Below are positions 10,795 through 17,549 of a stretch of 64,000 bases of DNA, piece by piece. How positions within the stretch are numbered: the first letter of the stretch is position 1; each line of letters starts with the position of its first letter. This stretch comes from Flagellimonas myxillae (lineage in GTDB: Bacteria > Bacteroidota > Bacteroidia > Flavobacteriales > Flavobacteriaceae): the NCBI RefSeq assembly GCF_023502235.1, contig NZ_JAMFLY010000003.1, positions 1 through 64,000 on the forward strand, in the 5' to 3' direction. The position numbers were made by a program, and so were the translations under genes. The notes under the pieces were generated by a model. That model was given only the letters and a program-made list of their open reading frames with translations. It had not been told where the DNA came from and made no database searches.

Positions 10795-10820
10795 GGGGCC
10801 GTTAACACGGCCCCTTTTTT
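10795..10820 (+). terminator. Second strong terminator upstream of the sRNA array
   Basis: GGGGCCGT (10795-10802) and ACGGCCCC (10807-10814) form a perfect stem with the loop TAAC, followed by six Ts. It also has an A-rich flank, so it may act from both sides and separate the TIG transcript from the minus-strand small RNAs. Confidence 0.85.
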
Positions 10821-10842
10821 GGTTCCTAAATACCCCAAATAG

Positions 10843-10912
10843 AAAAGGGCGAGGAAGCCCTCACCCTTTTCGTCCCAAATCTTACCATAAACTTAACCTA
10901 CTTATGCTATGG
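10843..10912 (-). ncRNA. Candidate small RNA, copy 1
   Basis: Read on the minus strand: the conserved element (CCATAGCATAAGTAGG ... GGTAAGATTTGGG) followed by a terminator-like hairpin with AAAAGGG/CCCTTTT outer arms and one internal mismatch (10843-10870). Predicted length about 70-75 nt. Its single difference (C to T in the RNA) extends the outer pairing CCAT/ATGG to CCATA/TATGG, so the fold is kept. The promoter is listed separately. Function unknown. Confidence 0.7.
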
Positions 10913-10917
10913 CGAAA

Positions 10918-10949
10918 CTAAATTACTGGTATTGTGAGAAATAACAAAA
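10918..10949 (-). promoter_or_regulatory. Promoter of sRNA copy 1
   Basis: TTTTG (10945-10949) and TAATTTAG (10918-10925) are separated by exactly 19 bases; the -7 box has A in place of the third T. Five bases (10913-10917) separate it from the conserved element, so transcription should begin at or just before the element. Confidence 0.65.
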
Positions 10950-11034
10950 GTTTTTGAGGAAATTTTTGATTTTCACCGAAAAAATTAAAGAAAATTTAAA
11001 GGGGAAAAATGGTAAATCGTTGGGAGTCAAACAT

Positions 11035-11103
11035 AAAGAAGGCGGACAATGTCCGCCTTCTTTCCCCAAATCTTACCATGAACTTAACCTACTTATGCTA
11101 TGG
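11035..11103 (-). ncRNA. Candidate small RNA, copy 2
   Basis: Conserved 39-base element, one intervening base, then a perfect 13-bp hairpin with a 3-base loop (11035-11063; core GGCGGAC/GTCCGCC, outer AAAGAA/TTCTTT). The minus-strand tail is CTTTATGTTT, a weaker U tract than in copies 3 and 4. Predicted length about 70 nt. Confidence 0.72.
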
Positions 11104-11108
11104 TGATC

Positions 11109-11141
11109 CAAATGTAATGCAGGGTGGCGGTTTTGGAACAA
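11109..11141 (-). promoter_or_regulatory. Promoter of sRNA copy 2
   Basis: TACATTTG (11109-11116) is a perfect -7 consensus. TTG (11139-11141) lies 22 bases upstream. Exactly five bases (11104-11108) separate the -7 box from the conserved element. Confidence 0.68.
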
Positions 11142-11157
11142 GTTTTTGGATGAAACC

Positions 11158-11169
11158 CCAGTTAATTGG
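11158..11169. promoter_or_regulatory. Palindromic block upstream of sRNA copy 2
   Basis: CCAGTTAATTGG starts 41 bases beyond the -7 box, with ACCC/GGGT flanks extending the dyad. A similar block sits at the same distance in copy 3. It may be an operator or activator site, or a relic of unit duplication. Confidence 0.4.
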
Positions 11170-11242
11170 GTGAACGGACAAGATGGGTGTTGGAGGGTAT
11201 CGGAATCAAAGAAAAGGATTACAGGAATCTGTGGAAACCCCC

Positions 11243-11319
11243 AAAAAATAAAGCGACCGGAGTGATCCCCGGTCGCTTTCCCCAAATCTTACCATGAACT
11301 TAACCTACTTATGCTATGG
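11243..11319 (-). ncRNA. Candidate small RNA, copy 3
   Basis: Conserved element, one base, then an 11-bp perfect stem AAAGCGACCGG/CCGGTCGCTTT (11250-11260 with 11269-11279) and, on the minus strand, TATTTTTTGG. This is a good intrinsic-terminator signature for the minus strand and not for the plus strand, which helps fix the direction of the whole family. Predicted length about 77 nt. Confidence 0.74.
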
Positions 11320-11324
11320 TCCTC

Positions 11325-11332
11325 CAAATGTA
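11325..11332 (-). promoter_or_regulatory. -7 box of sRNA copy 3
   Basis: TACATTTG, a perfect -7 consensus, again exactly five bases from the conserved element. No TTG is present at the expected distance; the aligned position reads TTTTTT, so this promoter may be weaker or need an activator. Confidence 0.6.
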
Positions 11333-11373
11333 AGGCAGCACCCCTCTTTTGAAAAAAGCTTTTAGATAAACGT

Positions 11374-11385
11374 CCAGTTGTTTGG
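11374..11385. promoter_or_regulatory. Palindromic block upstream of sRNA copy 3
   Basis: CCAGTTGTTTGG, 41 bases beyond the -7 box, is the counterpart of the block at 11158-11169. The flanking 40 bases are also recognisably similar between copies 2 and 3. Confidence 0.4.
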
Positions 11386-11447
11386 CTGAAATACAATTCC
11401 TGTGGAAAAAGACTACGGGTAACGTGGGGGAGCGGGAAGTATAAAAT

Positions 11448-11518
11448 AAAAAAGGTGGAATAGCTTCCACCTTTTTTGCCCCAAATCTTACCATGAACTT
11501 AACCTACTTATGCTATGG
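11448..11518 (-). ncRNA. Candidate small RNA, copy 4
   Basis: Conserved element, two bases, then a perfect 13-bp stem AAAAAAGGTGGAA/TTCCACCTTTTTT with loop TAGC (11448-11477), followed on the minus strand by ATTTTAT. It is the copy nearest purF and could also receive read-through from purF and end that transcript, but it has its own promoter. Confidence 0.74.
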
Positions 11519-11523
11519 CAATA

Positions 11524-11559
11524 CTAAAGTAGGTTTGTGTGCCCCCTAGATGGCAAAAA
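11524..11559 (-). promoter_or_regulatory. Promoter of sRNA copy 4
   Basis: TTTTTG (11554-11559) and TACTTTAG (11524-11531) are 22 bases apart, the same spacing as copy 2; the -7 box has the TTAG ending also seen in copy 1. Five bases (11519-11523) lead to the conserved element. Confidence 0.62.
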
Positions 11560-11622
11560 CCCGTTCATCTACACGTTTCATCGATGAAATGCACAGACCA
11601 TCTTTCCGGCAACCTTTAAATT

Positions 11623-13521
11623 TTAATAGGCGCGTTGGTTCTTCCCTTCATAGAAATTTATAAAGGCCCTATTAACCACTCGATTACCACCTGGGGTAGG
11701 ATAATTTCCAGTGAAATACCAATCTCCTAAATTTTTGGGACAAGCTTGGTGAAGTCCTTCAATACTTTGGTAGATTATGTCCACCTCGGCCTTAATTCCT
11801 GGAGGACTCAGAATTTCTGCAATCTTTTTAGATATCTGATCGGCGGTAAAGGGAGCATAAAACTCTTTTACGTAGTTAACTACTTCCTTGTCTTGAGATT
11901 TAGTTTGTGTTAGGCACTTTTCATAGATCTCCTTGATCTTGTCTGTAGTGCCGTGGTCTTCATGTAAGGCCTGGGCCGCCTTAAAGGCTACAAAATCCTC
12001 CAGTTTGGCCATGTCTATGCCGTAACAATCTGGATATCTTATCTGTGGAGCGGAAGAAACAACAATGATTTTCCTTGGAGAGAGACGGTCGAGTATTTTA
12101 AGTATACTCTTCTTTAACGTGGTCCCCCGAACAATACTGTCATCAATAATGACCAGGTGGTCTCCCTTCTCGACCGAGCCATAAGAGATATCATAAACGT
12201 GTGCGACCAAATCGTCCCTGCTGCTATCTTGGGTAATAAAGGTTCTGAGCTTGGCATCTTTGATTGCCACCTTCTCAATTCGGGGACGCACGTCCAAAAT
12301 TTTGTGGAGCTCCTCTCCAGAAATATTTGGCCCTAGGGCCAGGATTTGTTCTTCCTTAAGTTTGTTGAGGTAGTTCTGCGCTTCTTTGACCATCCCAAAA
12401 AAGGAAGTTTCCGCAGTATTGGGAATATAGGAAAAAACCGTGTTGACCAAATCGTTGTTTATGGACTTAAGAATTTGTGGGAAGACCAATTTCCCCAACA
12501 TTTTTCTTTCCTGATAGATTTCCTTATCACTTCCCCTGGAGAAATAAATGCGCTCAAAGGAACAAGCCTTTCTTTCGGTAGGTTCCTGGATTTGCTCCAA
12601 ATGGACATCACCTCTTTTTTTGATGATCAACGCATGTCCTGGATCTAGTTCCTTGACCGAATCATAGGGCACATTGAATACGGTTTGTATGGCCGGGCGT
12701 TCCGAAGCTACCACCACAACCTCATCGTCTTTGTAATAATAAGCGGGTCGAATCCCAGCGGGATCCCGTACAACAAACCCATCACCATGACCCAACAGAC
12801 CGCCCATGGTATAACCTCCATCCCAGTTTTTGGAGGCCTTTCTCAGTATTTTGGCGACATTAAGCCGTTCCGCAATAAGGGGTGAAGCTTCCCTTTTGTT
12901 ATATCCTTCCTTCTTGATTTGTTTGTACAATTTGGCAACGGCATCGTCCAAAAAATGTCCGATTTTTTCCATTACGGTTACCGTATCTGCCATTTCCTTC
13001 GGATGCTGGCCCAAGGTGACGAGGTTCTCGAACAATTCGTTCACATTGGTCATATTAAAGTTCCCCGCAACAATTAGGTTACGGTGCATCCAGTTGTTTT
13101 GCCTTAAAAACGGGTGAACACTTTCGATACTGTTCTTCCCAAAAGTTCCATACCGAACATGCCCCATTAACAGTTCCCCTATATAAGGAATGTTACTTTT
13201 CTGCAGCTCCACATCATTTTCCAAACCAGGATTTTGTTCCAGAGCGGTATTGATACGGTCGTTAATTTGGGCAAATATGTCCTGGATGGGCTGTTGCTGT
13301 GCGGAGCGTACCCGACTCATATAGCGCTCCCCGGGTTTCATATCCATTTTTATACTGGCAAACCCTGCGCCATCCTGACCTCTATTGTGCTGTTTTTCCA
13401 TCATGAGGTACATCTTGTTTACCCCATAAAAAGCAGTACCGTATTTTTTCTTGTAGTACTCCAGTGGTTTAAGCAATCGGATCATGGATAATCCGCATTC
13501 GTGCTTAATAGCATCACTCAT
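11623..13521 (-). CDS. purF: Amidophosphoribosyltransferase
   Basis: 632 residues, longer than the roughly 500 of E. coli PurF but with the same two domains. It uses glutamine and PRPP to make 5-phosphoribosylamine, the committed step of purine synthesis. Cys9 in KHECGLSMIR is the N-terminal nucleophile after propeptide removal; NRGQDGAGFAS and GHVRYGTFG belong to the class II glutaminase domain; the PRPP loop is VIIDDSIVRGTTLKK in the C-terminal half. The ATG at 13521 is only about 13 bases after an intrinsic terminator, so expression may depend on read-through from the PfkB gene or on a promoter I cannot see. purN is about 1.7 kb away. Confidence 0.92.
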   Translation of the reverse strand: MSDAIKHECGLSMIRLLKPLEYYKKKYGTAFYGVNKMYLMMEKQHNRGQDGAGFASIKMDMKPGERYMSRVRSAQQQPIQDIFAQINDRINTALEQNPGLENDVELQKSNIPYIGELLMGHVRYGTFGKNSIESVHPFLRQNNWMHRNLIVAGNFNMTNVNELFENLVTLGQHPKEMADTVTVMEKIGHFLDDAVAKLYKQIKKEGYNKREASPLIAERLNVAKILRKASKNWDGGYTMGGLLGHGDGFVVRDPAGIRPAYYYKDDEVVVVASERPAIQTVFNVPYDSVKELDPGHALIIKKRGDVHLEQIQEPTERKACSFERIYFSRGSDKEIYQERKMLGKLVFPQILKSINNDLVNTVFSYIPNTAETSFFGMVKEAQNYLNKLKEEQILALGPNISGEELHKILDVRPRIEKVAIKDAKLRTFITQDSSRDDLVAHVYDISYGSVEKGDHLVIIDDSIVRGTTLKKSILKILDRLSPRKIIVVSSAPQIRYPDCYGIDMAKLEDFVAFKAAQALHEDHGTTDKIKEIYEKCLTQTKSQDKEVVNYVKEFYAPFTADQISKKIAEILSPPGIKAEVDIIYQSIEGLHQACPKNLGDWYFTGNYPTPGGNRVVNRAFINFYEGKNQRAY

Positions 13522-13530
13522 AACAAACCA

Positions 13531-13560
13531 AAATAAAAAAGCCCCGAAACGTTTCAGGGC
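13531..13560 (-). terminator. Terminator/attenuator between the PfkB kinase gene and purF
   Basis: On the minus strand GCCCTGAAACG/CGTTTCGGGGC forms a stem with one mismatch, followed by TTTTTTATTTT. It sits between the kinase stop (13567) and the purF start (13521) of a same-strand pair. Confidence 0.8.
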
Positions 13561-13566
13561 AGATGT

Positions 13567-14493
13567 CTATGTTAATTCAATATTGAACTGTGTCAATTCC
13601 TTAAACTGCATAAGGCGGTTTCTTACCTCATGCTTTTCCAGGCCGATCATACGTTCCGTTCCAAAGCGCTCCACACAAAAGGAAGCCAAATTAGATCCGT
13701 GAATGATGGCGTTCTTTAAACTTTCAAAGGAGATGTTCTCCGCTTCGGCCAAGTAACCTGCAAAGCCCCCGGCAAAGGTATCACCAGCTCCTGTTGGATC
13801 AAATACCTCTTTTAAGGGTAAAGCCGGTGCAAAGAACACATGTTCGTTATGGAACAATAGCGCTCCATGCTCCCCTTTTTTGATCACCACATATTTTGGA
13901 CCCATTTCATGGATTTTGGCCGCGGCCTTTACCAAAGAATACTCATTGGTCATCTGCCGTGCCTCTTCATCGTTAATGGTGATCACATCAATTTTTGCAA
14001 TCATCTCCACCAACTCGTCCCAAGTATGGTTCATCCAATAGTTCATGGTATCGGCTATAATAAGTTTTGGTCGTTCTTCCATCTGGGCGATTACACCCAA
14101 TTGGATGTTGGGATGTAGATTTCCCAACATTACCACATCCGCATCTTTAAAACTATCCGGGACAATGGGATTAAAGTCGGCCATGGTATTGAGCTCCGTG
14201 ACCAAGGTATCCCTAGAATTTAGATCATTGTGGTATTTTCCCTTCCAATAAAAGGTTTTACCCCCTTTGACCACTTCAATGCCGGAAATATCGATGTTGT
14301 GATCGGTAAACAAATCCAAGTATTCTTGTGGAAAATCATCACCCACAACCGAAACAACGGCAGACTCCACCTTGAATTGGGACGCGGCCAAGCCGATAAA
14401 GGTTCCGGCGCCGCCCAAAATCCTGTCACTCTTTCCAAATGGCGTTTCAATGTCATCAAAAGCCACACTGCCAACAATCAGCAATTTGCCCAT
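13567..14493 (-). CDS. PfkB-family carbohydrate/nucleoside kinase
   Basis: 308 residues, ribokinase fold. The N-terminal GSVAFDDIETP and GGAGTFIGLAAS are substrate-side motifs, and the C-terminal DPTGAGDTFAGGFAGYLA is the PfkB signature 2 with the catalytic Asp and anion hole. It phosphorylates a sugar or nucleoside with ATP. Location beside purF suggests a link to nucleotide or ribose metabolism (for example adenosine or ribose kinase), but that is inference. It is distinct from the fructokinase at 49652-50596. Confidence 0.85.
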   Translation of the reverse strand: MGKLLIVGSVAFDDIETPFGKSDRILGGAGTFIGLAASQFKVESAVVSVVGDDFPQEYLDLFTDHNIDISGIEVVKGGKTFYWKGKYHNDLNSRDTLVTELNTMADFNPIVPDSFKDADVVMLGNLHPNIQLGVIAQMEERPKLIIADTMNYWMNHTWDELVEMIAKIDVITINDEEARQMTNEYSLVKAAAKIHEMGPKYVVIKKGEHGALLFHNEHVFFAPALPLKEVFDPTGAGDTFAGGFAGYLAEAENISFESLKNAIIHGSNLASFCVERFGTERMIGLEKHEVRNRLMQFKELTQFNIELT

Positions 14494-14509
14494 TCACTAA
14501 AATTTGCTG

Positions 14510-14517
14510 CAAATATA
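14510..14517 (-). promoter_or_regulatory. -7 box of the PfkB kinase gene
   Basis: TATATTTG followed by C on the minus strand matches the -7 consensus, 17 bases before the start codon. The base triplet at the -33 position is CTG in place of TTG (spacing 19). Confidence 0.5.
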
Positions 14518-14589
14518 CGGTTACATATTCCATTTCCCAGCACTTGGCATTTAATTAAGAAAATGAGGGAAAACTCTTGGTGTGCCCAT

Positions 14590-15225
14590 CTACTTTCTTC
14601 CAAAATCCGCAGGAATTTCGCCCCAAGCCTTGGTTTCCCATTTTACAATGGGGGTATTGTACTTATTTTTCTTTAGCCACACTTCCGCCCGCTCTATAAG
14701 TTCAAAAAGTTTGGCGTTTTTATTGTTCTTCTGCAGTTTGGTGCCACATTTTTTCTTTCGTACCCAACCAATGGCAATTCTAGAATCGGAATAGATGATC
14801 CGTTCACTTTTTCGTTCCTTTAAAAAGGCTAGTCCGTGTACCAAGGCCAAAAACTCACCTATATTATTGGTGCCTTGCTCAAATGGCCCTTGTTTAAAAA
14901 GCAACTTTTTGGTTTTGGTGTCCACACCCTGGTATTCCATTTTACCAGGATTACCACTGGAAGCGGCATCCACGGAGATGGAATTGTAATTGGGGTCACC
15001 AATCTTCAGTAGTTCTTCGGGAGAAAGTTCTTTTTCCTTTTGCCCCTTTCCTTTATAATCGGAATAGTTGCCGTTAAAAGCTTTTTTGGCATCTGCAAAC
15101 AGGGAAAAGGATTTGTACTGTGCCCCTTTGAACCCCTCAATCTGGGCCTTGCAATCATCCCAAGACTCGTAAATACCTGGGCGTTTGCCTTTCCAGACCA
15201 CATAGAACTTTTTCTTTTTAGCCAT
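14590..15225 (-). CDS. Viroplasmin-RNase H fusion protein
   Basis: 211 residues from the ATG at 15225 (MAKKKKFYVVWKG); an upstream extension would only run into purN. The N-terminal viroplasmin (caulimovirus VI) domain, KFYVVWKGKRPGIYESWDDC ... GAQYKSF, binds RNA:DNA hybrids or dsRNA in related proteins. The C-terminal RNase H domain shows SVDAASSGNPG, NIGEFLALVHGL and IYSDSRIAIGW, carrying the acidic catalytic residues. It removes RNA from RNA:DNA hybrids. The start overlaps the purN stop by a few bases, so the two are translationally coupled. Confidence 0.9.
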   Translation of the reverse strand: MAKKKKFYVVWKGKRPGIYESWDDCKAQIEGFKGAQYKSFSLFADAKKAFNGNYSDYKGKGQKEKELSPEELLKIGDPNYNSISVDAASSGNPGKMEYQGVDTKTKKLLFKQGPFEQGTNNIGEFLALVHGLAFLKERKSERIIYSDSRIAIGWVRKKKCGTKLQKNNKNAKLFELIERAEVWLKKNKYNTPIVKWETKAWGEIPADFGRK

Positions 15226-15808
15226 GTTGCTGCAACAATTTTTCAATCACTTTGGGAAAGTGTTCGTACTCCAACTGGTGCACTTTTTGGGCAATGGTGT
15301 CCGGAGTATCATTGGCGGTCAATGCGGTTTTGGCCTGAAAGATAATGGAGCCTTCATCATAATTGGCGTTAACATGGTGTATGGTGATTCCTGTCTCTTC
15401 CTCTTCATTTTCCCTTACCGCTTGGTGAACCTTGGAACCATACATTCCCTTGCCGCCATACTTTGGAAGCAAAGCAGGATGAATATTGATAATTTCATTT
15501 GGAAATGCCTGGATAAAACTTTCAGGAATCTTCCAAAGGAATCCAGCCAAAACTATAAGGTCGGGGGCAAGGCCTTGGATGACCTGCAATAAATTGTTGC
15601 TTCCGGAGAAGGCTTCCCTGTTAAAGCTATAGGCCGGAATCCCCAATCTTTCACACCTGTCCAAAACCTGCGCGGTCCTTTTATTTGTGAATACCGCAGC
15701 AACCTTGGCGGTTTTTCGCTCCTCGAAGTAGGTGATAATGTTTTCGGCATTAGATCCGCTGCCGGATGCTAGAATGACCAACTGTTTTACAAAGGGTTTC
15801 TCCTGCAA
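15218..15808 (-). CDS. purN: Phosphoribosylglycinamide formyltransferase
   Basis: 196 residues. It transfers a formyl group from 10-formyl-tetrahydrofolate to GAR in purine synthesis. Motifs: ASGSGSNAENI at the phosphate-binding loop, HPALLPKYGGKGMYG with the catalytic region, and IHHVNANYDEGSIIFQ with the Asp of the active site. No in-frame ATG exists upstream of the first motif; the start is most likely the TTG at 15808. A -7 box (TAATTTAG, 15831-15838) lies 22 bases upstream. Co-transcribed with the RNase H gene. Confidence 0.92.
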   Translation of the reverse strand: MQEKPFVKQLVILASGSGSNAENIITYFEERKTAKVAAVFTNKRTAQVLDRCERLGIPAYSFNREAFSGSNNLLQVIQGLAPDLIVLAGFLWKIPESFIQAFPNEIINIHPALLPKYGGKGMYGSKVHQAVRENEEEETGITIHHVNANYDEGSIIFQAKTALTANDTPDTIAQKVHQLEYEHFPKVIEKLLQQHG

Positions 15809-15830
15809 ATCGCTATACTTGTTTACTGGG

Positions 15831-15838
15831 CTAAATTA
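15831..15838 (-). promoter_or_regulatory. -7 box of purN
   Basis: TAATTTAG on the minus strand, the same TAnnTTAG variant seen before sRNA copies 1 and 4. No clear TTG at the -33 position. Confidence 0.4.
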
Positions 15839-15911
15839 CTGCACACTTGTGTAATATGTTTAATTTGAGGGACATTTTATCGACAAATGGTGTATTTAAT
15901 CCAAAGTTTTA

Positions 15912-15919
15912 TATTTTTG
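15912..15919 (+). promoter_or_regulatory. -7 box of acpP
   Basis: TATTTTTG followed by C, 32 bases before the acpP ATG, matches the -7 consensus. A -33 TTG is not evident. Confidence 0.45.
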
Positions 15920-15951
15920 CCCCGATTAAAATTTTTAAAACCGATATAATT

Positions 15952-16185
15952 ATGTCAGACATTGCATCAAGAGTAAAGGCTATCATCGTTGATAAACTAG
16001 GAGTTGATGAAAATGAAGTAGTAGCGGAAGCTAGCTTTACCAACGATTTGGGCGCAGATTCCTTGGACACTGTTGAGCTTATCATGGAATTTGAAAAGGA
16101 ATTTGACATTCAAATCCCAGATGACCAGGCAGAAAACATTGCAACTGTTGGTCAAGCCATTAGCTATATAGAAGAAGCGAAGTAA
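15952..16185 (+). CDS. acpP: Acyl carrier protein
   Basis: 77 residues from the ATG at 15952 ([13 protein letters not shown]); in-frame sequence upstream is leader, with the probable -7 box inside it. [16 protein letters not shown] carries the serine that receives 4'-phosphopantetheine. It is strongly acidic, as expected, and carries growing acyl chains for FabF and the other fatty-acid enzymes. fabF follows after a 36-base palindrome, which probably lets acpP be made in excess over fabF. Confidence 0.97.
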   Translation: MSDIASRVKAIIVDKLGVDENEVVAEASFTNDLGADSLDTVELIMEFEKEFDIQIPDDQAENIATVGQAISYIEEAK

Positions 16186-16211
16186 TTTTATGATATTTTA
16201 CTAAAGATTTT

Positions 16212-16253
16212 AAATTATCCATGTGATGATCATCACATGGATAATTTTTTTTT
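16212..16253 (+). terminator. Perfect 36-base palindrome with T run between acpP and fabF
   Basis: AAATTATCCATGTGATGA (16212-16229) is followed directly by its exact reverse complement (16230-16247) and a run of Ts up to 16253. As RNA it would form a long hairpin resembling a terminator or partial terminator. A DNA-binding site is an alternative reading. Confidence 0.8.
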
Positions 16254-16286
16254 AATTTAGGTTCATAAGGGTTAAAAAATAGTTCA

Positions 16287-17537
16287 ATGCAGATAAAGCG
16301 AGTTGTGGTTACAGGAATGGGTGCGCTGACGCCCATCGGTAACAATTTGGAGGCTTATTGGGAAGGACTAAGGACTGGAAAGAGCGGTTGTGCTCCCATA
16401 ACGTATTTCGATACCGAAAAGTTCAAGACCAAGTTTGCCTGCGAACTTAAAGGCTATGATCCCTCAGATTATTTTGATAGAAAGGAAGCCAGAAAACTTG
16501 ACCGTTTTGCGCAATACGCACTGGTATCCTCCGACGAAGCCATAGCGGATTCCGGAATTGACCTGGAAACCATTGACAAGTTTAGGGTCGGGGTTGTTTG
16601 GGGCGCCGGTATTGGCGGTTTGGAAACCTTTCAGAATGAGATGATTGGTTATGCCGGAGGGGATGGTACCCCTAGGTTCAACCCGTTCTTTATTCCTAAA
16701 ATGATTGCGGATATCGCACCAGGGAACATCTCCATTAAGCATGGATTTATGGGCCCTAATTATACCACAGTTTCTGCCTGTGCCTCTTCTGCCAATGCCA
16801 TGATCGATGCGCTAAACTACATTCGATTGGGACATTGTGATGTTATTGTAACAGGAGGTAGTGAGGCTGCAGTGACCATCGCAGGAATGGGTGGTTTTAA
16901 TGCCATGCATGCCCTATCCACAAGAAACGACAGCCCAGAATCTGCATCAAGACCATTTGATGCCACAAGGGACGGTTTTGTATTGGGTGAAGGGGCTGGT
17001 GCCCTTATCCTGGAAGAATATGAGCACGCCAAGGCGAGAGGTGCTAAAATCTATGCCGAGGTTGTAGGTGGAGGCCTGTCTAGCGACGCCCATCACATGA
17101 CTGCGCCGCATCCGGAAGGAGTTGGTGTGGTAAGGGTAATGGAAAACTGTCTGGAAAATGCTGGGTTAAAACCAGAAGATGTGGATGCTATCAACACGCA
17201 CGGAACATCAACACCTTTGGGGGATGTTGCAGAGTTGAAGGCAATTTCCAAAGTATTTGGAGCACATGCCAGTAACATCAATATCAATTCCACAAAGTCC
17301 ATGACCGGACATTTGTTGGGAGCAGCTGGGGCCATTGAGGCCATTGCTTCCATCCTGGCCATGGAGCATAGTATTGTTCCCCCGACCATTAACCATAGTG
17401 TGGTGGACGAGAACATCGACCCTTCCTTTAACTTGACCCTTAACAAGGCGCAGGAGCGGGAGGTAAATGTTGCCATGAGCAATACTTTTGGCTTTGGCGG
17501 ACACAATGCCTGTGTATTGTTCAAAAAAATAGGGTAG
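16287..17537 (+). CDS. fabF: Beta-ketoacyl-ACP synthase II
   Basis: 416 residues. It condenses malonyl-ACP with acyl-ACP in fatty-acid elongation. The active-site cysteine is in TVSACASSANAM, with the two histidines in NTHGTSTPLGD and NTFGFGGHNACVLF; the N-terminus VVVTGMGALTPIGN is typical. It lies downstream of acpP, with rnc following after 12 bases; acpP-fabF-rnc is a conserved bacterial order. Confidence 0.96.
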   Translation: MQIKRVVVTGMGALTPIGNNLEAYWEGLRTGKSGCAPITYFDTEKFKTKFACELKGYDPSDYFDRKEARKLDRFAQYALVSSDEAIADSGIDLETIDKFRVGVVWGAGIGGLETFQNEMIGYAGGDGTPRFNPFFIPKMIADIAPGNISIKHGFMGPNYTTVSACASSANAMIDALNYIRLGHCDVIVTGGSEAAVTIAGMGGFNAMHALSTRNDSPESASRPFDATRDGFVLGEGAGALILEEYEHAKARGAKIYAEVVGGGLSSDAHHMTAPHPEGVGVVRVMENCLENAGLKPEDVDAINTHGTSTPLGDVAELKAISKVFGAHASNININSTKSMTGHLLGAAGAIEAIASILAMEHSIVPPTINHSVVDENIDPSFNLTLNKAQEREVNVAMSNTFGFGGHNACVLFKKIG

Positions 17538-17549
17538 CTTTGTAGTACA

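Larger units (their letters stand above)
10843..11559 (-). repeat. Tandem array of four promoter / 39-base element / hairpin units
   Basis: The 39-base element occurs at 10874-10912, 11065-11103, 11281-11319 and 11480-11518, at intervals of 191, 216 and 199 bases. Three copies are identical and the first differs by one base (A at 10889 where the others have G). On the minus strand each element is preceded by a -7 box ending exactly 5 bases away and followed 1-3 bases later by a perfect or near-perfect hairpin with a T-rich tail. Hairpin sequences are unrelated between copies. No protein gene fits in this stretch; the region lies between the TIG gene and the 3' end of purF. Confidence 0.85.

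Noticed and set aside
11073..11494. Minus-strand ORFs of 61-70 residues across the array
   Set aside because: Their frames run through the terminator hairpins and share no protein sequence between copies; they are chance open frames.
10874..11518. CRISPR-like appearance: four 39-base repeats
   Set aside because: Spacers are 150-180 bases and partly similar to one another, and no cas gene is present. Repeats of 39 bases with promoter and terminator at fixed positions do not fit an array.
10887..11574. Plus-strand micro-ORFs beginning MNLTYLCYG inside the repeated element
   Set aside because: The plus strand of the element reads ATG AAC TTA ..., and each copy runs into a different short tail (18 to 31 residues), but copy 1 has ATA in place of ATG, the tails share no pattern, and a hairpin stands directly in front. 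The minus-strand promoter, element and terminator order explains the conservation better.
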